Source: Aulostomus chinensis (taxonomy: Eukaryota > Chordata > Actinopteri > Syngnathiformes > Aulostomidae). Taken from it: a stretch of DNA of 64,000 bases. Under the pieces are notes generated by a model. The model saw only the letters and a list, made by a program, of their open reading frames with translations. It made no database searches and was not told the origin of the DNA. The DNA lies in NCBI GenBank assembly GCA_037954235.1, contig JBBMOA010000020.1:15649677-15713676 (forward strand), read 5' to 3'. The position numbers were made by a program, and so were the translations under genes. Below are positions 13,301 through 22,766 of this stretch, piece by piece (the stretch's first letter is position 1; each line of letters opens with the position of its first letter).

Positions 13301-16300
13301 AATACTCTCAGAGAACATGTGATGCCCCCTCAGCCTCAGTCCATTTCTCAACCTCAGTCCCAAACCCCTCAGCCTCAAACCCAGCCCCAGCCTCAGGCCC
13401 CTCCTCAGCCACCTAAAGAATTGCCCATGCAGATGCCTGCGCAGAAAGGACAAGAACCATCTGTGACATCGTCGGGGCATGTGGCCTACCAGCATCAAAA
13501 GACTCTCTCTAATGCTACTATGCTGATCCATAGTAGTGAGAGTGAGGAGGAGGAGGAAGAGGAGGAGGAGGAGAGACCAGAGCTGGATGTTCAAATCCCA
13601 GGTCTCAATGAGGACATCAGCATTAGTGCTCAACTCCAGGCTGCTCTGGCCAAGCTGCCAAACAAGCCTCCTCCAGAGTACCCTGGTCCCCCTAGACCTC
13701 TCAGCAGTGCTCAGATTCACACACACAATCACAATCACACCCACCACCACAATCAAGGACCACAGGGACAAATGGACCCGAGCCAAGCCCAGGGCCGGGC
13801 GCTCAAACCCGGGCAGAGCCAGGGTGGAGGTGGAGGAAGCGGCAGCGGCGGCCCTGGAGCTAGCAGTGGTAGTGGTGCAGGGGCTGGAGGTACTCTGACC
13901 AGAGGGGACCAGGGCGGGGTGAATGGAGCAGTTTTAGGCCCATCTATTTCAGAACCGGACCTGACCAGCGTGAAGGAGAGGGTGAGGAAGGAGCCAGTCA
14001 AAGAGAGGCCGGTGTCAGAGATGTTCTCTTTGGAAGACAGCATAGTGGAGAGAGAAATAGCCCAGAGGGTAAGACAATAATTCAACTAAACATACCCTGG
14101 GATATATGATTTGACTTTGGACTATTTTGATATGATTGTAACTGAAATGATTGGACATTTGTAAGAGAACTACACATTTTGTCACATAAAAGTGGCAATC
14201 TTTGATGCTTTTAATTTGTTAAATATAAAGACTTGCAACCTCATCATGTTTTACTTTTTGGGCAAGTTCTGAGCTGGAATTTTTTTGCAGACTTTTTCTC
14301 GTTTGCTTTCCTGTACTTGTGCACACACTGTTTTACCTGCAGCCCCACTAATCATATTCAAAATGTTCCAGCATATAAGTATTATTTGCATTTATGCGTA
14401 TTTCTAAGGAGCACAGCATCACATGACGGGATCAGTGACAGCTTTTATCATGTCTTTATGATTGCAACCTTGCCCCCGACTTTAAAAAAGAAGCAAAATC
14501 ATGAGACAGAGCACAAATAAGTGATCCTCCACTGAAAAACAACACCATGTTGGTCCAGTTTTTATATGTCCTACTGTTGTTTGTTAGTTAGTTTCTTAGT
14601 TCCTGATTAGCAGTAATCCGGGGTTCAGCACTTGAGAGGGTAGCACTAGGCTCTGAGTCCCGCCAGGCTGCTAAAACCTTGAGAAATCCTGCAGATTATA
14701 CTTTGAATTGGGCATTCTTGTGTAGGTTGGCTCTCTGTAAAGGAACAAACATTTGACACAGCACCAGAGTCCAGGTATAAGTTAAATCATATAATCGCCT
14801 TGCAGCCATGAATCTCAAGATTAACCTGATGTCGTTCAAATTCACAAAATATAAATGTAACTTTCCCGTCTAAAACTGCTATGAAGCAGCTATCCCTCGT
14901 TGCTACCAGCTGGCTTATCCCCTACCTAGCTGGTACCCCCGGTGACCCCCCAATCTGTTGTTTTGACTGTCCCACAGGCAGTGTAGGAGGTGGAGAGGCG
15001 AAGGGTGGAGCTGTCCTGGAGGTTTTAATAGCATCAGAGATTAGGGGAGGTAATCCTCAGAGGAAGGAGGGACCGTACAATGTGGGTCAGAGTTTGGCTA
15101 ACGTGGTAGCGTTAGAGAAAAGATAGAGGGAGTGAAGTGTGTGTGTGTGTGTGTGTGCGTGTGTGTGTGCGTGCATGCGTGCGTTTGTGCATGCGCGCGT
15201 GTTGTGTGTGTGAAGCAAAGAGGACTGAGGAGGTAGGTGGGATTGAACAAAGGGATGAAAGAAGTAAGGAGGGACCTGACAGTGATTATAAACTCAAAAT
15301 TTTAGGGTGAAGGGCACCAGAGGACTGCCAGAAAGGACACACGCGTATACATATGGACATGTACGTCAAACTTTCTCCGCCCACTCCTACAAATGCACAC
15401 TACACCAAAGTAGAGGCTGCTGTAATCAGGCCATGGCAAGTTCGCTCAGTCTTGCAATGCTGCAGGTACCTGTAACCATGACAGCGGGATTTTCCTCTCT
15501 TTTGAAGACGCTAGAACGACAGAAGATGTCTGTTGACTCCATGAAGAGGCCGCTGATGATGGCGGCCCTCAACGGTCTCTATGTGGCCCGAATGCCGGTT
15601 CCAGAGTGTCCCACCGAGGAAGGTGGAAAGGCCGCTACAGACGAACGGGTAAGATGCTCACCGCTGCTATGAGAACCAAAACATTAAGCAAATATTTAAT
15701 TTGCATTTCAGTATTTTTGAATGGTGATGGTGTGATTGTTGATTTCCAGTGTTTTTCTGCTCCTGCATTTGTTACTTTACCCAGCCCAAAACTGCTTATT
15801 TTGTTATGATTTGAATAATGTACTAACCTTGTATGATACAGATAGAAAACATAATTATCAGAGGTCTTTTTCCTTCAGTTTCTTAAAAAAAAATGCGTCA
15901 CTCAACTGCTCTTGTTACAGATTAGTCTTTTATTCAATTAAAGACCAGAAAAAAATCCTAACATTGCAGTTTCACTTGCTGGTTCTGCACAAGAACAAAA
16001 AACCCCCATTAGAGTTGCGTTAACCTCAAGCATGGTCTCATCTGATCACGTCCATGTAATTCATTCCATTACCCCAAAACTGTCCTTTCGGTGGTTGTTG
16101 TGTGCGGTTTGACACTCAGCCTTTGTCCAGACTGTTGCTAAGCTAACGGGGGCAAGCCCTAAGTGGGCTGTGGAACGCATGGCATGGTGGTGCTTATCGC
16201 CTGTGGGCCCACTGGTATGTTAAGAATTTGACCCGAGAGAGAGAAAGGGAAAGAAAGAGATAGAAAAAAAGAGAAAGACAGAGATGTTACCCTTTTAATC

Positions 16301-17811
16301 ATGACTAGCCTGATAAACATGTTCCCCCCTCAGGACAAATACCACTTAGAAGCAGTACTTTTATAACTGTGAGTTCTTCGATGGTGAATCAGTGTTTAGC
16401 TGAAAGTGATGATGAGAGTAGAGAAATGTAAGGCCTGAAACAAAACCCTCTGACTGGAATCCACTGACTAACAACCCCCCCATCCTCCTCCACCTCTTCC
16501 TCTTTCACAGTGTAAGACCCTGGAGTTGAAGCTGGAAGAGGAGCGGGTCTTCACTGAGTACGAGCAGGTCCCCAAAAAGAGGCCGGACTGTGTTCTCACC
16601 ACAGCGACCCTTCCAGAGAACACAGAGCGCAATCGATTCCGTGACGTGGTTCCTTATGAAGAGAACCGAGTGGAACTTGTACCCAACAAGGAGAACAACA
16701 CAGGCTACATCAATGCCTCTCATATCAAGGTGCGCCCATGGGGTCCAGGGTGGGAGAGAGAAGATAAGAGGGGCACCTTCTCTTTTGTGATCTCACGCTA
16801 GTTCGGTTGTGTATGCTCAATGCACATTTTGAAGTGGTGCATCAGAAAAGGCAATTCTCTAAGAAGTTTTTATGATTTCTTAAGGTGGTTTTTGCCTTTT
16901 TTAAAAGGTTAAACTCTGACTGACCTTGTATTCGCAAAACTTAAACTCTGACTGACCTTCTATTCGCAAAACTTTGTCCCTGGACTGCAAGCACCATGAC
17001 AGATACTAGCTAGCATGTAAGAGTGACTACACCTCAAAGTAGCCAAGACAGCCGTTTGAGCCTCTACTATTTGCTCACGCCAACATTGACTATTCTGCCA
17101 TCTTCTGACCAAAGTACACATTGTGTGGCACGTTTGTTCACCCCAAACCATTTTATGGAATTTCCCGTTTTGTTTTGTTTTTATCAACAACTCAAAAGTT
17201 TGCTTAAAATTCTCTGGACAATTAATTAAAAACATCACTTCTGATTCTCACTTTTTATGTGTTAGGTGGGAGGTGTTCTTGCATTAAGTGTGTTATCACT
17301 GCTCTGTGAAAGTTATGCATTTCCAAAATGTGAATTTCATAAGACAAGAAAACAGCCTTTTACTCTGCGAGAATACATTAAAAAAAAAGCGTTTCCTATC
17401 TAATCATAAATTGTAGATTTTTTGGGGGGGGGGTTTTTGGATGCAAGCTTTATGAAGAAGAACATTAATACAACCTAGCATCCAAAAAACAAACAACAAC
17501 CCTATTTCACAGGGTTTCATAATCTTAAGGTTTACGTGTGCGGCTTGTAATTACAACTGCAGTCTCCCCCAACTTTGCATCCCCCACATCACACAACACA
17601 GATGAAGAGTTCCACTCAGCTTTCCTCTTGTCTTTGTTGTGGTCATTTCTAAGCGAGGGAACGGCTCGGAGGAGAGGATGAAAGGCTGCTATTGAAGGCT
17701 GTTTGGGCCTTTAAACTCACAGAGCTCATGGAATTCACAAGGAATGTGGTCCAAACTCCAAACCCTCTTAAGTCAACCTGAGCTGCTCTCAGTAGCCCCT
17801 CTATTCACTGC

Positions 17812-17853
<42 letters not shown>

Positions 17854-20350
17854 ATGGACAAGCATCTGCATGAGTTTGCATTTTATGGCGGGTGTGATCA
17901 CCTCCCTGAATCGCCGCCTATCACCGTGTAACCCTCTTACTTCCTGGTCATTTAAGGTAGCTGCTGCAGAACAAAAGAGCTTGTTTATTAGCCGTCGGTC
18001 CATTAATACAGCGTTTACAGTCACGGGGTTGTCCAAGGAATCAGCTGGGGCGTCCTCATGATGTAATAACACTTGAGTGCTGTATGTATTTGTGTGTGTG
18101 TGTATTTGCGTGTCTTCTGATTGTTAATGAGGGAGAGAGAAGCTGTTGAGGATTTTAATGAGAGGATGTGGGGGATGACAGGTGTTTACACTGCCCTCTA
18201 GTGGCTAATTAAATTACCCAATGCAAAGTTTCTAGTTATGGAGTGAGTTTTTGCTTGTTAGGAAGTGATTTTACATGTTTAGTCAGATTAATAATTAACT
18301 TCTTACTGATTTAATATGTGTGTGTGTGTGCGTGTGTTTCCCAAGGTGATGATCCGAGGGGAGGAGTGGCACTACATTGCCACCCAGGGCCCGTTAGCCA
18401 ACACCTGCGCCGACTTCTGGCAGATGGTGTGGGAGCAGGGAGTCAACGTCATCGCCATGGTTACCGCTGAGGAGGTATACACACATGCAAACACACACAC
18501 AGGGACACACACACACACAGATATACACGCACTCAGTTTACCTAGCAGTAACTGAAAGACTTGAATAGAGTCAAACCACAGATATTTACCAATTGTCAGC
18601 TGGTATATGTGTGTGTGTGTGTTTTCTTTTTCACCGGCATCACACCAGGAGGGCGGCCGCTCCAAGAGTCACCGCTACTGGCCAAAACTTGGCTCCAAAC
18701 ACAACTCAGCTACTCATGGAAAGTTTAAAGTGACCACCAAGTTTCGGACAGACTCAGGCTGCTACGCCACCACCGGGTTGAAGGTCAAACACCTTCTGTC
18801 AGGTCAGGAGAGGACAGTCTGGCACCTGCAGTACACTGACTGGCCTGAGCAGGGCTGTCCTGAATACGTCCAGGGATTCCTCTGTAAGTGATATCATCGC
18901 CACATCACCTCCTTATTTATGTGTAGTGAACCTTGTGTCACACCTTCACTTCTTCTCTGGTCACACTCTCCTCCCCTTCAGCCTACCTTGAGGAGATCCA
19001 ATCAGTGCGGAGACACACTAACTCCATGCTGGACACCTCCAAGAGTCTTAATCCTCCCGTGGTGGTTCACTGTAGCGCCGGGGTGGGTCGTACTGGCGTG
19101 GTCATCCTCACTGAACTCATGATCAGCTGCCTGGAGCACAATGAGGTGGGTGGATAGAGGACTTGGAGGGCATTTAGATCTGAAATGGCACTTTTGTTTA
19201 AGAAAATGCAAAAGTTATTGAGTGGGTGTTGCTTTGTAGCTGGAAAGGTCAGATTTTGTAGTTTTTTTTACAAAGGACAAGGATCATAGAACTCTGTTGC
19301 CTCACACAACCCAGTTATGAAGAGCTGAAGAACTGGACCTGAGAGCAGAGCAGCAGGGAACAGATGCAGCAAAACACTAGCACACTTGTTCAGTCCTGCA
19401 GCCTGGAAAAGGCCAAAGTAGATCAAGAAAGTCCAGGTGCCTCCACTGAGATTTTCTCTTCCTAGTTATATTAAAAAGCCAAATATCCGTTATATTCTCT
19501 TATATTAAATCTATTTTATTTGTTTTTCATGTGAAGTTAGATATTTTTTAGTATCCATTAGCAATCTGTTCTCCACTCGTTTCATGTCATCACATCTAGG
19601 TTGCTGTTACTGGCTTTGTCCCTGTGTAACTTCTTCCAACATCAACATGCTGCAGCAGCATTCCCTCTTCACTCACATCTGTCCATTCCACTCCTCCTTG
19701 GTTGCGTGTACATTTTAAAAATTCATTTTAAAATTGTACTAACAACTATAAAGCACAGTTGAGGTTACCTCCAAAATCTCTCAAGGGGATACTTCACCCA
19801 AGAAGTTTGAGTCGCGGTTTTTTTGTCTTTTCACCCCCACCTTTGGAACTTCATGTTGGCTAGATAAAGAAATCTTTGAGGGTTAGTAAGTGGACATTTT
19901 GCACAATTTTGCTGCTTTTAGTCGGTGGTCTCAGTTAACCTCAAGCTAAGAAAATATGAGGTTAGCTTTTTTTGAATTCTGGAGTCGCCAAGAATTCATG
20001 CAAGGGGGAAATATTTTGGGGAATATCTTCATTAATGGTAAGTTATTGAAAGGCAAATTTTATGTTTTGTGTGAAATAGAACTTTAAAAAGATACTTCTT
20101 CCAAAAAGATTCTCTTGATTTTGTTATTTTCCATTAGTTGGTTTTTTTGCATTTCTACCTGCTTCTGTGCTTTAATCATTTCTAATAATTTGATTTGAGT
20201 TTTATTTTTCTACCCGTGTAGCCGGTGGAGGTTCCCACCATGCTGTCAGGCCTGAGGCAGCAGAGGATGCTGATGGTTCAGACCATCTCCCAGTACAAGT
20301 TTGTCTACCAGGTCCTCATCCAGTTCCTCAAGAACTCCCGTCTCATCTGA
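7022..20350 (+). CDS. ptpn14: ptpn14, non-receptor tyrosine phosphatase 14 (5' truncated, 17 coding exons in window)
   Basis: FERM-PTP protein acting at cell junctions and in the cytoplasm; family members bind YAP through PPxY motifs and restrain it. Exons: 7022-7119, 8167-8234, 8381-8451, 8568-8655, 9550-9638, 9749-9836, 10003-10085, 10821-10881, 11580-11658, 12160-12629, 12719-14068, 15508-15648, 16511-16729, 18346-18474, 18649-18883, 18982-19145, 20222-20350. Phases join without a break and encode 1186 residues; about 115 N-terminal residues (start of FERM) are missing, so the protein would be about 1300 aa against 1187 in human. Order: FERM F2/F3, linker with PPPY and PPEY motifs, then PTP domain with HCSAGVGRTG. 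PTPN21 is the alternative, but the linker (STPDLASHRHR, SISEPDLTSVKERV, VSEMFSLEDSIVERE) and the smyd2/prox1 neighbours fit PTPN14. The exon set is my own spliced reading; no transcript was available. Confidence 0.95.
7140..7433. repeat. (CA)n and (CT)n microsatellites
   Basis: A (CA)n tract at 7140-7183 and a compound (CA)n(CT)n tract at about 7356-7433 lie in the intron directly after the first ptpn14 exon in the window, with about 170 unique bases between them. Confidence 0.9.
8167..8234 (+). CDS. ptpn14: ptpn14 exon, FERM F2 lobe
   Basis: Acceptor ttctag, donor GTGAGT. It completes an Ala codon and reads DFGDFTQFMSQDFLREYV, matching the family ADFGD..QDFLREYVLFP block. Ends in phase 0. 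Confidence 0.93.
8381..8451 (+). CDS. ptpn14: ptpn14 exon, FERM F2 lobe
   Basis: Acceptor cctccag, donor GTACTG. Reads NWPNGDEVLEEWTQKVAEEH, aligning with the vertebrate LEEAVLEELTQKVAQEHK segment. The last codon is split TG/T (Cys). Confidence 0.9.
8568..8655 (+). CDS. ptpn14: ptpn14 exon, FERM F2/F3 junction
   Basis: Acceptor ctttgcag, donor GTACAT. Reads RMQTAEAELLYIKEVEKLDG then FGQESFPAK, the strongly conserved AEAEL.Y..EVE.LDGFGQE.FP block of PTPN14/PTPN21. Confidence 0.94.
9550..9638 (+). CDS. ptpn14: ptpn14 exon, FERM F3 lobe; GC donor
   Basis: Acceptor cgcgacag. Reads DNYTNDIFIGVSFIGVFVKH then RNGRSIMLH and ends with AG of a split Arg codon. The donor is CAG|GCAAGT, a GC-AG intron. 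The nearest GT (AAGTCT) would put an early stop in the next exon. Confidence 0.9.
9749..9836 (+). CDS. ptpn14: ptpn14 exon, FERM F3 lobe
   Basis: Acceptor tgtgacag, donor GTGAGT. Reads WNDIGTIAHNKSAITVEITS, matching the family RWNDMGNITHNKS block. Phase 0 at the 3' end. Confidence 0.93.
10003..10085 (+). CDS. ptpn14: ptpn14 exon, end of FERM domain
   Basis: Acceptor atttgtag, donor GTGAGT. Reads MAKYIARLFTARHKFYKQNK then ICA; this closes the F3 lobe of the FERM domain. Ends with GA of a Glu codon. Confidence 0.94.
10821..10881 (+). CDS. ptpn14: ptpn14 exon, linker start
   Basis: Acceptor gtctgcag, donor GTACTG. Reads PTHSPAPIRRRPTWTHRLSL, equivalent to the human SNSPPPIRRQPTWSRSSLP segment just after FERM. 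Confidence 0.88.
11580..11658 (+). CDS. ptpn14: ptpn14 exon, linker
   Basis: Acceptor tcatttag, donor GTATGT. Reads CNFQTMHSQYGEHYQDTQSS; the CGEHYSETHTSQD equivalent supports the placement. It ends with G of the Asp codon of DSIFH. Confidence 0.88.
12160..12629 (+). CDS. ptpn14: ptpn14 exon, linker
   Basis: Acceptor gcttttta|g, donor GTATTA. Contains NLSIPGSELMRPDYIPSHRH, SYRPTPEYDAVMRQ and YRQPEALVCSQPEMRER, all diagnostic of PTPN14. The exon ends in ..GPYTPQ. The frame stays open into the following 89-nt intron but then diverges from the family sequence. Confidence 0.93.
12719..14068 (+). CDS. ptpn14: ptpn14 large linker exon with PPxY motifs
   Basis: Acceptor ctttgtag, donor GTAAGA; 450 codons in phase 0. 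The WW-binding motifs are PPPY at 12959-12970 and PPEY at 13670-13681. Conserved islands are ISHTVSTPELAN, STPDLASHRHR, VVHQSLQEVSEPLT, ATMLIHSSESEEE and KEPVKERPVSEMFSLEDS. Between them are low-complexity tracts: 11 Gly (13220-13252), Pro/Gln-rich (about 13320-13420), His/Asn-rich (about 13715-13755) and Gly/Ser-rich (about 13822-13900). These account for most of the extra length over mammals. Confidence 0.95.
14069..15507. other. ptpn14 intron
   Basis: 1.4-kb intron with no exon seen. Holds a (GT)n/(GCGT) tract at about 15139-15212. A unique stretch at 14880-15120 is open in one frame but resembles no protein I know; it could be conserved non-coding DNA. Confidence 0.6.
15508..15648 (+). 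CDS. ptpn14: ptpn14 exon, linker to PTP
   Basis: Acceptor cttttgaag, donor GTAAGA, phase 0 at both ends. Reads TLERQKMSVDSMKRPLMMAA then LNGLYVARMPVP, equal to human LEKQKMAG..KRPLMLAALNGLSVAR, and ends in TDER. Confidence 0.94.
16511..16729 (+). CDS. ptpn14: ptpn14 exon, start of PTP domain
   Basis: Acceptor tttcacag, donor GTGCGC, 73 codons. Contains VFTEYEQVPKKR, the phosphotyrosine-recognition region ERNRFRDVVPYEENRVEL (RNRF where most PTPs have KNRY) and KENNTGYINASHIK. Confidence 0.95.
16730..18345. other. ptpn14 intron
   Basis: 1.6-kb intron within the phosphatase domain. It has a short direct duplication at about 16912-16975 (TTAAACTCTGACTGACCTT twice), a (GT)n tract at 17813-17850 and a unique segment at 17630-18060 with a TEAD-type GGAATGTGG (about 17741-17749). 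No exon seen. Confidence 0.6.
18346..18474 (+). CDS. ptpn14: ptpn14 exon, PTP domain
   Basis: Acceptor tttcccaag, donor GTATAC, 43 codons. Reads EEWHYIATQGPLANTCADFW then QMVWEQGVNVIAMVTAEE, the classical PTP core with IATQGP and DFW.MVWE motifs. The preceding intron end is a (GT)n run. Confidence 0.96.
18649..18883 (+). CDS. ptpn14: ptpn14 exon, PTP domain with WPE loop
   Basis: Acceptor acaccag, donor GTAAGT. Contains SHRYWPKLGSKHNSATHGKF, FRTDSGCYATTGLKVKHLL and TVWHLQYTDWPEQGCPE. The mobile loop reads WPE rather than WPD, so the usual general-acid Asp is Glu. Confidence 0.96.
18982..19145 (+). CDS. ptpn14: ptpn14 exon, catalytic P-loop
   Basis: Acceptor cccttcag, donor GTGGGT. Contains the signature VHCSAGVGRTGVV (about 19065-19103) with catalytic Cys and P-loop Arg intact, preceded by YLEEIQSVRRHTNSML. 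Confidence 0.97.
19146..20221. other. ptpn14 last intron with repeat copy
   Basis: 1.1-kb intron. At about 19785-20060 it carries a reverse, degraded copy of the element at 48212-48804: GGGGATACTTCACCCAAGAA at one end and TTCTGGAGTCGCCAAGAATT inside. No exon seen. Confidence 0.5.
20222..20350 (+). CDS. ptpn14: ptpn14 last coding exon
   Basis: Acceptor cccgtgtag. Reads PVEVPTMLSGLRQQRMLMVQ then TISQYKFVYQVLIQFLKNS and RLI before TGA at 20348-20350. The VQTISQYKF stretch is the PTP Q-loop. Confidence 0.97.
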   Translation, partial: PVEVPTMLSGLRQQRMLMVQTISQYKFVYQVLIQFLKNSRLI

Positions 20351-21262
20351 GCTGGGGACCATCTGGCCTCATGTGACATGGTAGAACAGAGTGACCACAA
20401 ATGGTACTTAGACAAGAACTGTGCAGACGCCTGGCTGGTAGAAACGGCTCAACTTACATGGCAGTTCTTTGGATTTAAACTCTCCTCAAGGGAGGAAATG
20501 ATTTGTGTCAGCCATTTCTTCAGTTTTCCTCTTCCTCTCTCCCTGGTTTTTAATCTTGGACCTGCTCCTGCATGTTTGTGTGTTTCCATGCAGGAATTTG
20601 TGTGTCTGTCTTCACGCCCTCTTGAGAAATGAAATTTCAGTTGCAGTTTGTCTAGACTGCCCGTTCTGCCATCATTAGAGATGGCAGTTTGCTGTATGAA
20701 CACTAGGTGGCAGCAGTATTATTGCAATACTCTAAAAGAGTTTGCCAAGCAAAAGTATTCTATAAATTACCACACTGGGTATTGATTCATTCAACAAATA
20801 TTTACTTCGACATTGTATCAAATGTTTTTTTAATTTATTGATCTCTTGCGGTCTTGTTTAAACCATGTTGATCCTTTGGTTTTTCACCTTTTGAGCTAAA
20901 TTGTTGCTTTTAATCTGCACTTCCTCTCATCTAAACATCACGAGGGGTCGCTCTCATCCACCACGTGTCTGTCAGGACCTCATGCAAACACACTCTTTCA
21001 TTTCAACTATTCCTTCGATCACAGCTGCTTGTGATCCAAATGTGTCCATCATATCTCAAACCTAAGAACCACAAAATTCCTGACAGCAAATTCCCAACTT
21101 TTGGAACGGAGTGAAATTTTTTATGTTTACATGTCCAGTCAGTAGAGAACTGTGTTTTACAACCACCAACACTGTATATAGTGTAACATTGTGCCTTATT
21201 CACTCACTCACACACACACACATACACACGCACATGCATACACATGTGCACACACACTCACT

Positions 21263-21294
<32 letters not shown>

Positions 21295-22045
21295 GGAGAA
21301 GCTGCTGGCTGATATATTCATCCTTGTGTAGTCCTCTGAATGAGTTTGGTGAACTAAATTCAGTTTTTTTTTCCTCCAAAGATAAAATCTTTGAATCAGT
21401 ATTTAATATTGTGTTTCATCTTATAAACATCTTAGATATTTCAAATCATTTTTGATCCCGACACGTTGTTTTTGAAGGAGCAGTCCATTTTCCAATAATC
21501 TGATCCTAAATCTGTTTCTCTTACAACGTGACATTCTGAAGAAACTCTTGCATGATACATTCATTATGCTCTTTTATTTTTATTTTTTTGAACCACGATG
21601 CAAAGCCTGCCGTGTCCAAAGTAACTCTGTACATACAGCAACGGACATGTGAAAAAAAGATTTCTACAAATGTTTTATATCGATTTTTTTTTTTTTGACT
21701 TGGTACCCAAAAAATACCGCAACAAAATAAACTATGCATGCATTTTTTTTATATTTCAATGTATATATATTCTCTGATAAGAATAAGCTTTCTGCTCTCT
21801 TTAAGTGTTTTGTTGCACTTCTGTTCCTTTTGTGACAGTATTTTCTCACAAGGCATTCCACTGTTCATTCATATTTAATTTTTCCCCTTTTTATTTTTTT
21901 TGGCGAACCCAAAATACCTTTCAAAATATGTGTACATATGTTTTGTATATGCGTTTTCAGTGCATTACGTCTTGTTTTATTTCTCCCCAGACATGTATGA
22001 AACTGTCGTACTTGCTTATTATGCAATAAAAGCCTTATTTTCTTT
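20351..22045 (+). other. ptpn14: ptpn14 3' UTR with poly(A) signals
   Basis: Non-coding sequence after the stop. Canonical AATAAA hexamers lie at 21726-21731 and 22025-22030; the second, followed by T-rich sequence, is my preferred end. A (CA)n tract lies at about 21205-21296. The UTR points straight at the smyd2 3' end, so the two transcripts probably meet or overlap here. Confidence 0.65.
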
Positions 22046-22374
22046 AAGAACGCCCACAATCTTTTATGTAGCAGATTTAGACTCTTTTAGCTTTGAGCTG
22101 AGGGGGTTTCTCAGAACCTCGCTGGGTTGCGGCTCTACGTAAACAACATTCATGATAGCAAGTCTACAAATTCCTTAAGACATCAAAAAGAACTATACAA
22201 AAAGCAACTTAATAGCAAAATGCGTACATTCCTCAAATGATCTCATACAAAACAACAACTGATCTCCACATATTAATTTCTGTGTAAAAATGCTCTTTCA
22301 AAAATAGCAAAAATAGTAGAGCTCCTCATCAGTGGAGTGATGCAGTCCACAGGGGTCGGCCGCCGCTGTCCTCT
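21960..22374 (-). other. smyd2: smyd2 3' UTR (inferred)
   Basis: The first canonical signal downstream of the smyd2 stop on the minus strand is AATAAA at 21981-21976. That would put the 3' end near 21960, inside the ptpn14 3' UTR. The end point is an inference from the hexamer only. Confidence 0.4.
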
Positions 22375-22455
22375 TCATTTCTGCGTCATCTCTTTACGCA
22401 ACTCTTTCACATGTTGGTGGTCTTTGCCGTGAGCAACTTCCATTATAGCTAATGC
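22375..22455 (-). CDS. smyd2: smyd2 exon 12, terminal
   Basis: Acceptor gtgtacag directly after a (CA)n/(GT)n tract. Reads ALAIMEVAHGKDHQHVKELR then KEMTQK and TGA (22377-22375). The conserved IMEVAHGKDH fixes the frame; the last residues differ from mammals. Confidence 0.94.
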   Translation of the reverse strand, partial: ALAIMEVAHGKDHQHVKELRKEMTQK

Positions 22456-22457
22456 CT

Positions 22458-22497
<40 letters not shown>

Positions 22498-22716
22498 CTT
22501 GACAACATGTACGTGCATGACATCTACAGCCAGTTATGTAGCATTCCTACTTAATCCTGCTGTAGCTTCTCAAGTAGGCGATAACTTTTCCACTAATATC
22601 CCTGATGTTCTTCGCCATGGACGTGGACCAAATAAACAATCAATTTCATGAGGAGATTTTGGATATTTGACATAACATATTGATCCGATCAGATACACAC
22701 ACAAACACACACACAC

Positions 22717-22766
<50 letters not shown>

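Noticed and set aside
16912..16975. Tandem duplication as a possible exon
   Set aside because: It is a short intronic direct repeat (AACTCTGACTGACCTT) with no splice signals or frame.
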